This document shows, piece by piece, positions 1 to 9,336 of a stretch of DNA of 64,000 nt. Every line of letters begins with the position of its first letter. Within the stretch, counting starts at the first letter, position 1. The stretch spans positions 992,001 through 1,056,000 of the forward strand of contig CBDCVY010000013.1 in NCBI GenBank assembly GCA_965223245.1, written 5' to 3'. The position numbers and the translations under genes are program-made. The notes below the pieces were generated by a model, which was given only the letters and a program-made list of their open reading frames with translations, had not been told where the DNA came from and made no database searches. The stretch comes from CBDCVY01 sp965223245. Lineage in GTDB: Bacteria > Nitrospinota > Nitrospinia > Nitrospinales > Nitrospinaceae.

Positions 1-876
1 TGGACCACAACGCGATCCTTGAATTTGTATTTCATCTACAACTATTTGAGTTGTGTTTAAAGATTTTTCCGGGAGCCCGCAAGTGGTTTTTAATGAAAGG
101 GTCCCTTTAGGGCGTACTAAATTGAGTGCTTTTGAAATTCCTTCCGGATGACCTGTAGACTCGACTACGATATCTGCACCAAGGTAGTTGGTGTTTTTTA
201 AAACCATCTCTTTAGCTTCATCAGGGGAGCAGGCAATGGATGCACCAAAGTCTAGAGCACGTTTTCTTTTTTCTTCACTTCTAGCAACGGCAATAACCTT
301 TGCACCTTGTAGTGATGCAACAAAAGTTATTAAAATTCCCAATCTGCCTGGTCCCAAAACCACTAAAGTTTCCCCTTTTTTTATTGGGGTCATTTCGAAG
401 GTTTGTATTGCGGCTGCCAGGGGTTCAGTCAAAGTTGCTGTTAATGCGGGAATATTTTCCGGAATTTCGTGAAGAGTCCCCTCAGGAACAACGATTTCCT
501 CTGAAAAAGCACCGTCTTTTTTTATGATGCCGGTGACCGTTCTATTTAAACAGTGTTCTGGCATGTTTCTTATACAAGCTTCACAAAAATTATTTGAACA
601 GTACGCTTTACAAGAATTATTGATTTCTGCTGTGACTCGTTTGCTTTCCCACTTAGGATCTACTTGATCACCAACTTTTTTAACAATTCCAACGAATTCA
701 TGACCACAAACCAGTGGTAAAGGGACAGAATAATCTCCCGAATATAAAGCTAAGTCGGTTCCACAGATACCGGCATATTCTACAGCAATGCTGACTTCAT
801 TTTGTTTCGGTTCCGGGTAATCCTGATTTTGGAGAATAATGGTTTTAGGTGAGGTCAGTACGGCAGCTTTCGGCAA
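1..876 (-). CDS. Zinc-dependent alcohol/threonine dehydrogenase family protein (3' end outside window)
   Basis: Medium-chain dehydrogenase of the zinc alcohol / L-threonine / sorbitol dehydrogenase superfamily, expected to oxidise an alcohol with NAD(P) in the cytoplasm. The first 292 residues lie in the window and the C-terminus runs off the left edge. Catalytic-zinc residues are visible as Cys38 (GICGTD) and GHE at 58-60. A structural-zinc lobe has Cys89, 93, 98, 101 and 109, and a Rossmann loop GPGRLG lies near residue 165. The start is TTG: no ATG is available upstream in frame, and an AAAAGGA Shine-Dalgarno lies 8 nt before it. The substrate cannot be told from sequence. Family assignment is secure. 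Confidence 0.9.
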   Translation of the reverse strand, partial: MPKAAVLTSPKTIILQNQDYPEPKQNEVSIAVEYAGICGTDLALYSGDYSVPLPLVCGHEFVGIVKKVGDQVDPKWESKRVTAEINNSCKAYCSNNFCEACIRNMPEHCLNRTVTGIIKKDGAFSEEIVVPEGTLHEIPENIPALTATLTEPLAAAIQTFEMTPIKKGETLVVLGPGRLGILITFVASLQGAKVIAVARSEEKRKRALDFGASIACSPDEAKEMVLKNTNYLGADIVVESTGHPEGISKALNLVRPKGTLSLKTTCGLPEKSLNTTQIVVDEIQIQGSRCGP

Positions 877-901
877 TTGAAATTCCTTTTAAAAGTTTTT
901 A

Positions 902-1639
902 TCAATTACGTCGTTTCTTCGCGGCTTTTTTCTTTTTCCACATTAAAAGCCAATATTGAATAAGGCGAAGCTTTTGTATTCCTGAAAATTTTCTTCGCTT
1001 GAATTTCGGGGTAGAGTCATATTGCAACCGAGCAATGACAGTGGGGGCAACAGCTTCTTCGATTAAAACTCCTCTTTGCGCATGTTCCAGTCTTTTCGAT
1101 CCACATACTTCACGAAAAGCTACCATCAATCGACAGTCCAAAGGTCGATCTTCATGAATCAAACAAGATTCTTCGGAGTCTAAAAACGGGCAAGGTTGAT
1201 TAATTACCGTACGGTACCAATCCACAGTTTCGGGGTCAACTCCAGACTCTAAGACTTTCGCGACTCGATCCACAGTCTTTTTAGAACTTTCAAAAACCTC
1301 GTTAAGATCTAACCCTTTTTTCCTGGCAGCATTAAGCATGCCGTCCCATTCTAATTGACTAATAGTAACCCCTGTATAACAGCAATGCCCGCAGCCTTTA
1401 TGACAAGTCAGAGCAGGGGCTTTTTCTTGATAAGCTTTATCCAGTAAAATCCAAAGCGCTTTAAGAGGAGGAATTTTTTCTTTTTTAGAAAGAGCTTTGG
1501 TGCTCTCCAAAAGTTGTTCGTATGCATATTGGAGTTCTGCTTCAGAGAACTTCTTCTGAATGAATTGTCGTAATTCTTCAGGGTCAGTCATTCCCTGGAT
1601 ATAAACTCCATTGTGGTCTGAAAAAAGAGTCTCAGTCAT
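902..1639 (-). CDS. YkgJ family cysteine-cluster protein
   Basis: A 245-residue soluble protein with the YkgJ-type (zinc/iron-chelating) cysteine pattern. Cys79, Cys83, Cys86 and Cys87 sit in CHKGCGHCCYTG, and a second group follows in CPFLDSEESCLIHEDRP and LDCR. Such proteins are thought to bind a metal or Fe-S cluster; the biological role is unknown. The N-terminal 75 residues are helical and charged, and the C-terminus ends in a lysine-rich tail. It lies 25 nt downstream of the dehydrogenase start, on the same strand and transcribed toward it, so the two may share a transcript. The start is ATG. Confidence 0.85.
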   Translation of the reverse strand: MTETLFSDHNGVYIQGMTDPEELRQFIQKKFSEAELQYAYEQLLESTKALSKKEKIPPLKALWILLDKAYQEKAPALTCHKGCGHCCYTGVTISQLEWDGMLNAARKKGLDLNEVFESSKKTVDRVAKVLESGVDPETVDWYRTVINQPCPFLDSEESCLIHEDRPLDCRLMVAFREVCGSKRLEHAQRGVLIEEAVAPTVIARLQYDSTPKFKRRKFSGIQKLRLIQYWLLMWKKKKAAKKRRN

Positions 1640-1733
1640 TAGGTTGAATTAAAAAATGGAATCGAATATTTTCTAACTGTTTTATCAAAACATAGTTAAA
1701 AAAGCAGGAAAAATTTCTAATTAGAATCAATTT

Positions 1734-2147
1734 TTACTGGTTTGGGTTTTTGGCGAGATATTTCATTTGTAGTTCGTAGACCAATTGATCCATTAATTTA
1801 GTTTCTTCTGCATTTAAATTGTTCTGTGTTTTTTCCTTGAGCATAATTAAGATATCTATGGTTTGCTTAACAGCAGGTAAATTCTCTTGTACCTGACCCG
1901 TGGTAGGATCTGCAATATCACCTAAGTAATAAAATGCTGAAGAGGTGAGAGATAATACAAATGTAGAAAAGTTGATTTCTAAGGGAGTGGTTCCAGCTGA
2001 AGAAGACTCCTGTTGTTGCTGTGCAGCCTGTTCTTTGGCTTTTTCTTTCTCTTTTTCTTCATCAAGAGCTTTTATATCGTCATCGGACTGATTTGTGGAT
2101 CGTTTATCTTTAATTACAAAACCTTCTTCTTTATTTTCTTCAGCCAT
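1734..2147 (-). CDS. DUF1844 domain protein
   Basis: A 137-residue protein. The first 55 residues are highly charged and low-complexity (Lys/Glu/Gln runs, poly-Gln near 43-46). The rest matches the DUF1844 pattern seen in many Gram-negative and deltaproteobacterial-type genomes: FSTFVLSLTSSAFYYLGD, then a helical pair ending in LVYELQMKYL. Family members are about 80-130 residues and have no assigned function. An AAAGGA Shine-Dalgarno precedes the ATG. It lies 94 nt upstream of the YkgJ-type gene on the same strand. Confidence 0.8.
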   Translation of the reverse strand: MAEENKEEGFVIKDKRSTNQSDDDIKALDEEKEKEKAKEQAAQQQQESSSAGTTPLEINFSTFVLSLTSSAFYYLGDIADPTTGQVQENLPAVKQTIDILIMLKEKTQNNLNAEETKLMDQLVYELQMKYLAKNPNQ

Positions 2148-2347
2148 TTAAAATTCCTTTATGGAAAATAGTAATCAATATTGCTGGAAAAACGAGTAAG
2201 GCTAAAATTTTACCCTAATATTTAAAGTAAAATCTTTGTGCCTAAACTTATGGCGAAGCATAGCAGGTCAAAAAAATGTTGTCAATTCATGTCCTTCTTG
2301 ATCCCTTTGGTTGTTGAGTGTTTAACCATCTGTTATCATTGGTTATT

Positions 2348-3211
2348 ATGAATTTAAAACGAATGGGGTTCATAACTTTAATGATAATTCTTCCTGCCTG
2401 TTCTACTCAAAAGATGGCGGTTCGGTTGGCCCTTCCTTTGATTGCCGGGCAGTATGATTCTATTATTGAAGAAGCGGATCCGCAATTTGCTGAAAGAGCC
2501 ATTCCTTCCAGTTTGAAAATGATGGAAGGATTGCTGAAATCAGATCCCACTAACTCTGAGCTTCTCCTCAAGCTGGCAGAAGGCTTTTGCAATTATTCAT
2601 TTGGGTTTGTGGAAGATGAGGATCCAAAGCGTGCCTCGAATTTTTATATTAGAGGTAGAGATTATGCTCAATCCGCATTAAATAGTTTGGGAACAAATGA
2701 TAACCTCAACCAAATGAATTTGGATCAATTGTCCTCTAGTCTAAACTCCTTGAATAAAGATCAGATTCCTGCCTTATTTTGGTGGAGTCAATGTGGTGCT
2801 GGTTGGTTGCTTTTAAACTTAGATAAATTGGAAGCCTTAGCGGCAATTTCAAAAATTGAAAAGTCCATGGATACGGTTCTTAAACAGGATGAAAGTTTTT
2901 ACTTTGCAGGGCCGCATTTATTTTTTGGTAGCTTTTATGGTGGTCGATCTAAAATGCTTGGAGGAAATCCTGAAAAGGCTTTAGCCCATTTTGAGCGCGG
3001 ATTAGAATTGACGCAAAATAAGTTTTTAATGTTTCAGATTATGTATGCAAAAACCTATGCAGTCCAATCTCAAAATAAAGAAAAGTTTATCGAATTATTG
3101 AGTGAAGTTTTAAAAGCATCGACGGAAGGTAGGCCTAAACAGAGATTGGCAAATCAAATTGCAAAAATCAAAGCGAAAAAACTATTGGAGAAGGTGGATG
3201 AACTTTTTTAG
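2348..3211 (+). CDS. TRAP transporter TatT-type lipoprotein
   Basis: A predicted lipoprotein. A short hydrophobic leader ends in the lipobox LPAC, so Cys would be lipidated after signal peptidase II cleavage. The mature part is all-helical with TPR-like segments, for example LLLKLAEGFCNYSFGFVED and PEKALAHFERGLEL near the C-terminus. This fits TatT, the periplasmic T-component found next to TRAP solute receptors. I chose the ATG at 2348. A GTG at 2318 would add ten residues before the leader, and neither has a strong Shine-Dalgarno. The end overlaps the start of the DctP-type gene by 14 nt, which suggests translational coupling. Confidence 0.8.
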   Translation: MNLKRMGFITLMIILPACSTQKMAVRLALPLIAGQYDSIIEEADPQFAERAIPSSLKMMEGLLKSDPTNSELLLKLAEGFCNYSFGFVEDEDPKRASNFYIRGRDYAQSALNSLGTNDNLNQMNLDQLSSSLNSLNKDQIPALFWWSQCGAGWLLLNLDKLEALAAISKIEKSMDTVLKQDESFYFAGPHLFFGSFYGGRSKMLGGNPEKALAHFERGLELTQNKFLMFQIMYAKTYAVQSQNKEKFIELLSEVLKASTEGRPKQRLANQIAKIKAKKLLEKVDELF

Positions 3212-4295
3212 ATTGATAATGGTGAAATTCTTTTCAAATCAAAAATATGAATTTCCTAGAATGTCTCCAAGGACTTTAACCTGCATTTTATGCGGAATTT
3301 TAGCTTCTTTATTGTTAGCTTTTATTATGGCTACGGTACAAACTCCAGAAGCCCATGCAGCAAAAGTAATAAAAATAAAATTCTCAACCTTAGCACCGGA
3401 AGGTTCTTCATGGATGAAACAAATGCATCGCCTGGAAAAAGAAGTAGAAGCAGCCACTCAAGGGACGGTGAAGTTTAAATTCTACCCTGGCGGAGTATCC
3501 GGGGATGAAAAGGATGTCATTCGTAAAATGAGAATAGGTCAAGTTCATGCTGCTGGTTTTACTGGAGTTGGGTTGGGAGAGATTCTACCCGAAGTGCGTG
3601 TTTTGGATCTGCCATTTTTATTTCACAATAATAAAGAAGTTGAATACGTTTATGAAAAAATGACAGATTACTTTTCTAAAAAGTTCGAACAAAAAGGTTA
3701 TATTCTATTGGGTTGGGTGCCTGTCGGTTGGGTCCATTTTTTTTCTAAAGACAAAATTATTACCTTAAGCGATCTCAAAAATTCTAAAGCCTGGATGTGG
3801 GAAGGAGACCCATTAGTTCAAAAAACCTATGAAGAGTTAAATGTCAGTCCGCATCCGTTATCAATTACAGATGTACTGCTATCTCTGCAAACTGGAATTA
3901 TAGATACTGTTTATGCTTCTCCTGTTGGGGCCTTAGCCCTGCAATGGTTCACAAAAGTAAAGTATATGTCAGAGTTGGAAATGGGAAATGCGACAGGGGC
4001 TGTCTTGATGACAAAGCGGATCTATAAAAAGTTGAATGCTGAACAAAAAGAAAAAGTGAAAGCCGTAAGCAAAAAGTATTTAAAGGAACTGGTTCAAAAA
4101 ATCCAGGAAGATAACGATCAAGCCATTGCGGTAATGAAAAATAACGGATTAAAAGTATCCGAATCGCCCACGAAGAGTGAATTGAAAAAATTCCTTTTAG
4201 TTGGTGAAAAAATTCGAAGAGAATTGACTGGAAAACTTTATGATAAAGCCCTCCTTGACCAAGTGCTATCCCATCTTCAGGCCGTTAGAAATTAA
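3198..4295 (+). CDS. dctP: TRAP transporter substrate-binding protein, DctP family
   Basis: Periplasmic solute receptor of the TRAP (tripartite ATP-independent) family, 365 residues from this start. Family features include KFSTLAPEGSSWMKQM, FYPGGVSGDEKDVIRKMR, LPFLFHNNKEVEYVYEKM and the ligand-loop region WEGDPLVQKTYEEL. A signal peptide is visible, with a hydrophobic core and an AHA cleavage site before AKVIKIK. The start at 3198 has GGAGAAGG just upstream and lies inside the end of the TatT-type gene. The ATG at 3261 would give a more ordinary signal peptide and is the main alternative. No DctQ or DctM permease gene follows, so the partner permease must be elsewhere or absent. Confidence 0.9.
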   Translation: MNFFRLIMVKFFSNQKYEFPRMSPRTLTCILCGILASLLLAFIMATVQTPEAHAAKVIKIKFSTLAPEGSSWMKQMHRLEKEVEAATQGTVKFKFYPGGVSGDEKDVIRKMRIGQVHAAGFTGVGLGEILPEVRVLDLPFLFHNNKEVEYVYEKMTDYFSKKFEQKGYILLGWVPVGWVHFFSKDKIITLSDLKNSKAWMWEGDPLVQKTYEELNVSPHPLSITDVLLSLQTGIIDTVYASPVGALALQWFTKVKYMSELEMGNATGAVLMTKRIYKKLNAEQKEKVKAVSKKYLKELVQKIQEDNDQAIAVMKNNGLKVSESPTKSELKKFLLVGEKIRRELTGKLYDKALLDQVLSHLQAVRN

Positions 4296-4333
4296 ATCTC
4301 ACCCTGTGAAATTCAAATAAATCTGCATTAAAT

Positions 4334-4354
4334 AGCCCACTTGGGTTTTTTTTT
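4334..4354 (+). terminator. Possible weak intrinsic terminator after dctP
   Basis: A short stem AGCCCA/TGGGTT with a tiny loop is followed by a run of T. The stem is short, so confidence is moderate. Confidence 0.45.
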
Positions 4355-4529
4355 CGAAAAGTTATTTAAGATTTCCCCTTTACTTTAGGTGATTTAATCC
4401 AACTCTGGCAAATTTCTTGTATTTTTTCCTTGAAAAACGCCTCCTTTGGGTTACTATTGTGTCGCTCCAATATTGTCTTAATTTAAAACCGCAAATTCTC
4501 AATAAAATTCTAATGTCATGGGGGAAATC

Positions 4530-7500
4530 ATGAAATCCAAACATCAGTTGTTTTCCAATTTGTGCGTTCTTTTAATTATGGGGTTTCTTCCGAATTTGGG
4601 TTTCACTGCTAACTTAAACCCTACTCATAAAACTTTGGACTCCGTTCTCTCGGACCCGGTATTAGGATTGGATTCCGCCAATGCTTTAGGCCAAAACCCA
4701 TTTGTTAAACAGGATCATGGTTTTTTATTGAAGATAGGAAATTCCCAAACTGCTTTTTTTCCGGAAATATTGAATTCGAAAAATCCGATTGTTCTGAAAA
4801 CCTTAAATGACATTGTGAAACAGAGTTTGGTTTCTGATGAGGTTTACCATGCTGAGTTGAAGGGGCGTTATCTGATTTATCGTGGGAGTCATAATTCCAT
4901 TTTGTATCGTTACGATGCAGATAAGCAATCGTTACGAGAATTTGTGTATTTAGCAAATAAAACTGAACTTAAAAAGAATCATCCTGTGATTGAGTGGAAG
5001 TTTGCTGGGGCTAACCTGAAGGAACAAAAAGATGGCAGCGTTGTTTTATCCAAGACGAGAGATGTTAAAAATGAAGTACGCAAAATATCGAATGATTCGA
5101 TGGCGAATCGGATCCAAAGATTTCTTAATAAGGAAAATTCTGCCACTACAAAAAACACATTGATTCAGACCTTATTCATCATTCCCAAACCGGAGTTCAT
5201 TGACGGCAACCAGGAACACCATACTCAAGGATTACAATACAGCGTCCACAAGGATCAGCTTGCTCTTAACTTGGAACCTAACGAACAACTTAGTTTTCCC
5301 CTATGGGTCGATCCAACCCTTCTTTTTTCGGCTAATGATAAAGATGCTTTAATTGAAGGATCTCATATGGTTGATCTGTTTGGTTTTTCTGTAAACCGTG
5401 CAGGGGATGTAAACAATGATGGGATCGATGATGTTATCGTAGGCACACAGCATAGTAGTGCCTTCATTTTTTTTGGCGGCAAAGATTTTACATTTCCCCT
5501 AATAGCGGAATCAGATGCGGATGTTATTTTAAATGGCGAGGAAACTTCCAGAGCTTTTGGTAGAAAAGTTATCCCAGTTGGGGACGTCAATAGCGATAAT
5601 ATTGATGATGTTATGGTCACTGACTCTAATGAGGTTTATTTATTTTTTGGAAGAAATTCCTGGCCTTCCGTTATGGCCTCAACAGAGGCTGATGTCGTAT
5701 TTGCCACTAATGATAGTGTTTTCTTGGCAGCTGAATCTGCGGGGGATGTTAATAATGACAATATAAAAGACATTCTACTGGGAAATCCCAACAGTGGTAA
5801 TAATGGAGAGAACAGCGGTAGCGCCTATATCTTTTTTGGACGTAATAGTTGGGCTTCGTCATTGGAATTAAATACAGATGCGGATGTAATTATTAATGGA
5901 GTCAATCCCGCTACCGTTTTCAGAGATAGGCTTGGTACTAACCTCACTTCCGTAGGAGATGTGAATGGAGACAATATTGATGATTTTTTTATAACTAGTC
6001 GGGTAAGCAATAACTTGTTTTTTGGACGCAACACCTGGACCTCTCCTTTGACTCGTGATAATGATGCTGATGTTATTTTTAGCGGAGCTGGTACAGGGTC
6101 AAACATTAGATTTAACTTTGCTGGTGATCTAAACGGAGATAATTTGGACGATATTACCTGGGAAGCAGGGAATAGTGCGTTTATCTTTTTTGGTCGCAGT
6201 ATTTGGCCTTCTACTTTAAATCCAAATACCAATTCCGATGTTGTTATTGAAAGCTCGGATGACGAAGTGTTTGGGGGTGGAATTGCTTCAGCAGACCTAA
6301 ACCAAGATGGATTAAGTGATCTCATAGTAGGAGGGCGTAAAGAATCTGATTTCGACAGTCTTCCTTTTTCTGATGCTGCATTTATTTTTTATGGCCGAGA
6401 ATCTTGGCCACCTATTTTAAATGCAGATGGAAATACCGATGTCATTATTGAAAAGTTTACTGTTTTTAATCCCGCGGGAGATGTAAATAATGATGGCCAC
6501 GATGACCTGATTTTTGGAGACTACGAAATCGTAGAACCGACGGGAAATGCTTTTTTGTTTTTTTCTCCTTTTGATTTGGCAAATTCCTCTGGAATAATTA
6601 TCTCAGATGCACAGGATGCCTATTTACGCGAATCATCACCAAACTCGAACTTTGGTAGTGAACCGGTTTTAATTGCTGATGGCACTCAACAAGATCCCAA
6701 CAATGGTTCATTTGGTGAAGTAATATCTGTGATTTCCTGGGATACCTCGTCGATTCCTACCGACGCCGTGGTAGATTCAGTCCGCATTAGCCTTAATTTA
6801 TCCAACACGAGTAACGGAATATATAATATATTTGCTGCTCAAACGGCCTGGTCGGAAAACACCGTTGACTGGAATGATTTTAGCAATCTCTCCAACATCG
6901 GATCTGAGATTCTTGAAACGATACCACCAAATACTCCATCAAAAAATGAAATTGATTTAAACCAAGTGGGTGTGGATTTAGTCCAGGGCTGGATCGATGG
7001 TTCTATTCCTAACAATGGGATCGTTATCAAAACAAGCGGAACCAATGACGGAATCATAATTGATTCAAGTGAAGCCACAGATCATCAACCAACCATAAAA
7101 GTTCTCTATCATACCAATAAAACAGTGCCAAGAGTTTCATTTGTAAATGATAAAGATTCTTATCTCCGAGAATCTTCTCCGACAACCAATTACGGATCAG
7201 AAGTAATTTTAGTAATGGATGGTGCTGATCTTGATCCTGATAATGGTATTTTTGGTGAGGTTATTTCGGTGATGGCTTGGGATTTATCTTCGATTCCTGC
7301 TGATGCCACTTTAGGGTTTGCAAAATTTACCTTTAGCATCACTGATGGAAGTCCAGATGAGTATCATATTTATGAAGCGAAACAATCATGGGAAGAAAAT
7401 GCTGTTGTTTGGAATGATTTTAGCGATCCCTCAAGTATTGGCGCAACCATTTTAGGTACCATATTTCCGGATGCAGAAACTGTATTTTTCAATCAAGCCG

Positions 7501-8759
7501 GATTAGATTTAATCCAAGGTTGGATAGATGGAAGTGTTCCAAATAATGGAGTTGTGATTAAAAGTGGAGGTGGGACAAACGGGTTGGATTTTGTTTCCAA
7601 AGAAATCCGACCGAATTCAAATCCTCGACCCCAGTTAACCTTAGCTTATACCATAGATAATTCTCCACCTCCCGGTGACACAACAGTTGATTTGGTGAAT
7701 GCCGAGGATTCGTATGTACGTGAGACATCACCGACGGTGAACTATGGTAGTGAGACTGTTTTATTGGCGGATGGTTCGGATGAAGATCCCGATAATAGTA
7801 ATTTTGGCGAGTTGTTATCCGTTATTTCCTGGGATGTATCGGGCATTCCAAATACTTCGGTCGTACAAAATGCACAGGTGACCCTGGATTTATTCAATCC
7901 CAGTTCCGGAGAATACAAACTGTATGCTGTTAACGCCCCTTGGGCAGAAGGAACGGTATCCTGGAACGATGTCGGTTTAGATATTGGAAGTACTGTTCTA
8001 GGTACGATTGCTGCCGGATCGTTGGGATCGACTGTGATCAATTTAAACGCCTCCGGCTTGGCCTTAGTGCAGGGTTGGATTGATGGAACTATTCCTAATA
8101 ATGGTTTAGCGGTTAGAACCGGTGGAGCGACGAATGGTATTGATTTCAATTCAAGTGAAGCCGGTTCCGGACAACCTAAACTGACCATCACTTATTCAGA
8201 TTCTGGTCCGCCACCCCCAACACCTGTTGAGGTTAGCATTGGAAACGCAGAAGATTCGTATTTACGAGAAACTTCTGGCAACACCAATTATGGAAGTGAA
8301 ACTCTCTTGCAGGGTGATGGAGTGGATCAAGATCCGGATAATGGCAATTATGGTGAACTACGACCAGTGCTTTCCTGGGATGTGTCATCGATTCCTACAG
8401 ATGCAGTTGTAGACTCAGCAAGCATTACCTTGAATTTAACGGATTCGAGTACCGGCAGTTATGAACTGTTTGCGGTGAACACTGCCTGGACGGAAGGAAC
8501 AGTGGCGTGGAACGACCTGGATGGTCCTGGAGACATAGGATCTACCATCATTGGAACCATTACCTCCGGAATCATAGGTAATACTGTGATTAATCTAAAT
8601 GCCTCAGGTATTGCACTAGTTCAGGGTTGGATTGATGGATCAATTTCCAATGATGGTATTGTTATTATATCAGGTGGAACTAATAATGGTATCGACCTCA
8701 GTTCCAGTGAAGCCGCTTCGGGACAACCCATACTCAATGTGACTTATACACAACCTTAA
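4530..8759 (+). CDS. Large secreted protein: FG-GAP repeats plus four DNRLRE domains
   Basis: A 1409-residue exported protein. It has an N-terminal signal peptide and about 250 residues of unassigned sequence. Seven FG-GAP/VCBS-like repeats follow (about 5370-6570), each with a calcium-loop motif such as DVNNDGIDDVIVG and an FIFFGR strand, likely forming a beta-propeller. Four DNRLRE modules of about 165-175 residues come next (about 6595, 7130, 7685 and 8225 onward), each starting DSYLRESSPxxNYGSE and ending in SSEAxxxQPxLxxxYT. DNRLRE and FG-GAP domains occur in extracellular adhesins and enzymes; no catalytic motif is visible here. The ATG at 4530 has GGGGGA upstream; one at 4518 lies within that context and is less likely. 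Probable role: surface binding or adhesion. Confidence 0.85.
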   Translation: MKSKHQLFSNLCVLLIMGFLPNLGFTANLNPTHKTLDSVLSDPVLGLDSANALGQNPFVKQDHGFLLKIGNSQTAFFPEILNSKNPIVLKTLNDIVKQSLVSDEVYHAELKGRYLIYRGSHNSILYRYDADKQSLREFVYLANKTELKKNHPVIEWKFAGANLKEQKDGSVVLSKTRDVKNEVRKISNDSMANRIQRFLNKENSATTKNTLIQTLFIIPKPEFIDGNQEHHTQGLQYSVHKDQLALNLEPNEQLSFPLWVDPTLLFSANDKDALIEGSHMVDLFGFSVNRAGDVNNDGIDDVIVGTQHSSAFIFFGGKDFTFPLIAESDADVILNGEETSRAFGRKVIPVGDVNSDNIDDVMVTDSNEVYLFFGRNSWPSVMASTEADVVFATNDSVFLAAESAGDVNNDNIKDILLGNPNSGNNGENSGSAYIFFGRNSWASSLELNTDADVIINGVNPATVFRDRLGTNLTSVGDVNGDNIDDFFITSRVSNNLFFGRNTWTSPLTRDNDADVIFSGAGTGSNIRFNFAGDLNGDNLDDITWEAGNSAFIFFGRSIWPSTLNPNTNSDVVIESSDDEVFGGGIASADLNQDGLSDLIVGGRKESDFDSLPFSDAAFIFYGRESWPPILNADGNTDVIIEKFTVFNPAGDVNNDGHDDLIFGDYEIVEPTGNAFLFFSPFDLANSSGIIISDAQDAYLRESSPNSNFGSEPVLIADGTQQDPNNGSFGEVISVISWDTSSIPTDAVVDSVRISLNLSNTSNGIYNIFAAQTAWSENTVDWNDFSNLSNIGSEILETIPPNTPSKNEIDLNQVGVDLVQGWIDGSIPNNGIVIKTSGTNDGIIIDSSEATDHQPTIKVLYHTNKTVPRVSFVNDKDSYLRESSPTTNYGSEVILVMDGADLDPDNGIFGEVISVMAWDLSSIPADATLGFAKFTFSITDGSPDEYHIYEAKQSWEENAVVWNDFSDPSSIGATILGTIFPDAETVFFNQAGLDLIQGWIDGSVPNNGVVIKSGGGTNGLDFVSKEIRPNSNPRPQLTLAYTIDNSPPPGDTTVDLVNAEDSYVRETSPTVNYGSETVLLADGSDEDPDNSNFGELLSVISWDVSGIPNTSVVQNAQVTLDLFNPSSGEYKLYAVNAPWAEGTVSWNDVGLDIGSTVLGTIAAGSLGSTVINLNASGLALVQGWIDGTIPNNGLAVRTGGATNGIDFNSSEAGSGQPKLTITYSDSGPPPPTPVEVSIGNAEDSYLRETSGNTNYGSETLLQGDGVDQDPDNGNYGELRPVLSWDVSSIPTDAVVDSASITLNLTDSSTGSYELFAVNTAWTEGTVAWNDLDGPGDIGSTIIGTITSGIIGNTVINLNASGIALVQGWIDGSISNDGIVIISGGTNNGIDLSSSEAASGQPILNVTYTQP

Positions 8760-8772
8760 TTAATCTAACACA

Positions 8773-8805
8773 CCACCTCCTCTATTGAGGAGGTGGGTTT
8801 ATTTT
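8773..8805 (+). terminator. Strong intrinsic terminator
   Basis: A perfect 10-bp stem CCACCTCCTC/GAGGAGGTGG with a TATT loop is followed by GTTTATTTT. It sits 13 nt after the stop of the large repeat protein. Confidence 0.93.
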
Positions 8806-9336
8806 CCTATCTTCAGCAAAAAATCCCCTGTTACTATTTTTAATAACTGTGGTCACTTTTTTATACAAATTTCTCTTAGGCCCTTTTTCTCAATATAGTT
8901 CATTAGGTTCATTTTGGTAATTTATAATATTTATATGACTGATTTATCCTTCCTTCTTTAAGCAATTATCAAAAATGGAAGAATTGGCATTAAAAATGCT
9001 GTTTCGGATACAAGATATAAGTTTTTGAATTAATTTATTTCAATTAGCTTTGCTCCCATTGGAATAAAATCAAATTGCTGATTAATATTTTTTTAAATAA
9101 AGTTTTTATTCCAAAAGTTTACTTTTCTAGGAATCAGTTAGATTTTGTTTTCCTTTGAATCTCGAAACTTTAAAAAGTTTGAATTATTATGTAAGGAAAA
9201 CAATTTTAATAATACTCAAACAAAAAAAATAAATTGATTAAGTGAATTGTAATTGCTTGAGTCTGGTATGTAATTTATGCCCATAAAGTTTGGAATTTTT
9301 TAAGGTTAGTATTTTCATTTTTAAATCGAGGTCAAA
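8806..9336. other. AT-rich intergenic region with an 11-bp inverted repeat
   Basis: About 530 nt without a convincing gene. The only structure I can support is a perfect inverted repeat, TTGGAATAAAA at 9059-9069 and TTTTATTCCAA at 9104-9114, separated by 34 nt. The promoter of the following metalloprotease gene must lie here, but I see no clear -35/-10 pair. Confidence 0.5.

Noticed and set aside
1..876. The truncated dehydrogenase as a pseudogene
   Set aside because: It is intact up to the window edge; the missing C-terminus is only a boundary effect.
4406..4421. A second sigma-54 like element (TGGCAAATTTCTTGTA) before the large FG-GAP protein
   Set aside because: The -12 reads TTGT rather than TTGC; too weak to list without more support.
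5825..6325. Long minus-strand open frames inside the FG-GAP/DNRLRE gene
   Set aside because: They mirror the repeated composition of the coding strand and have no start signal or family sequence.
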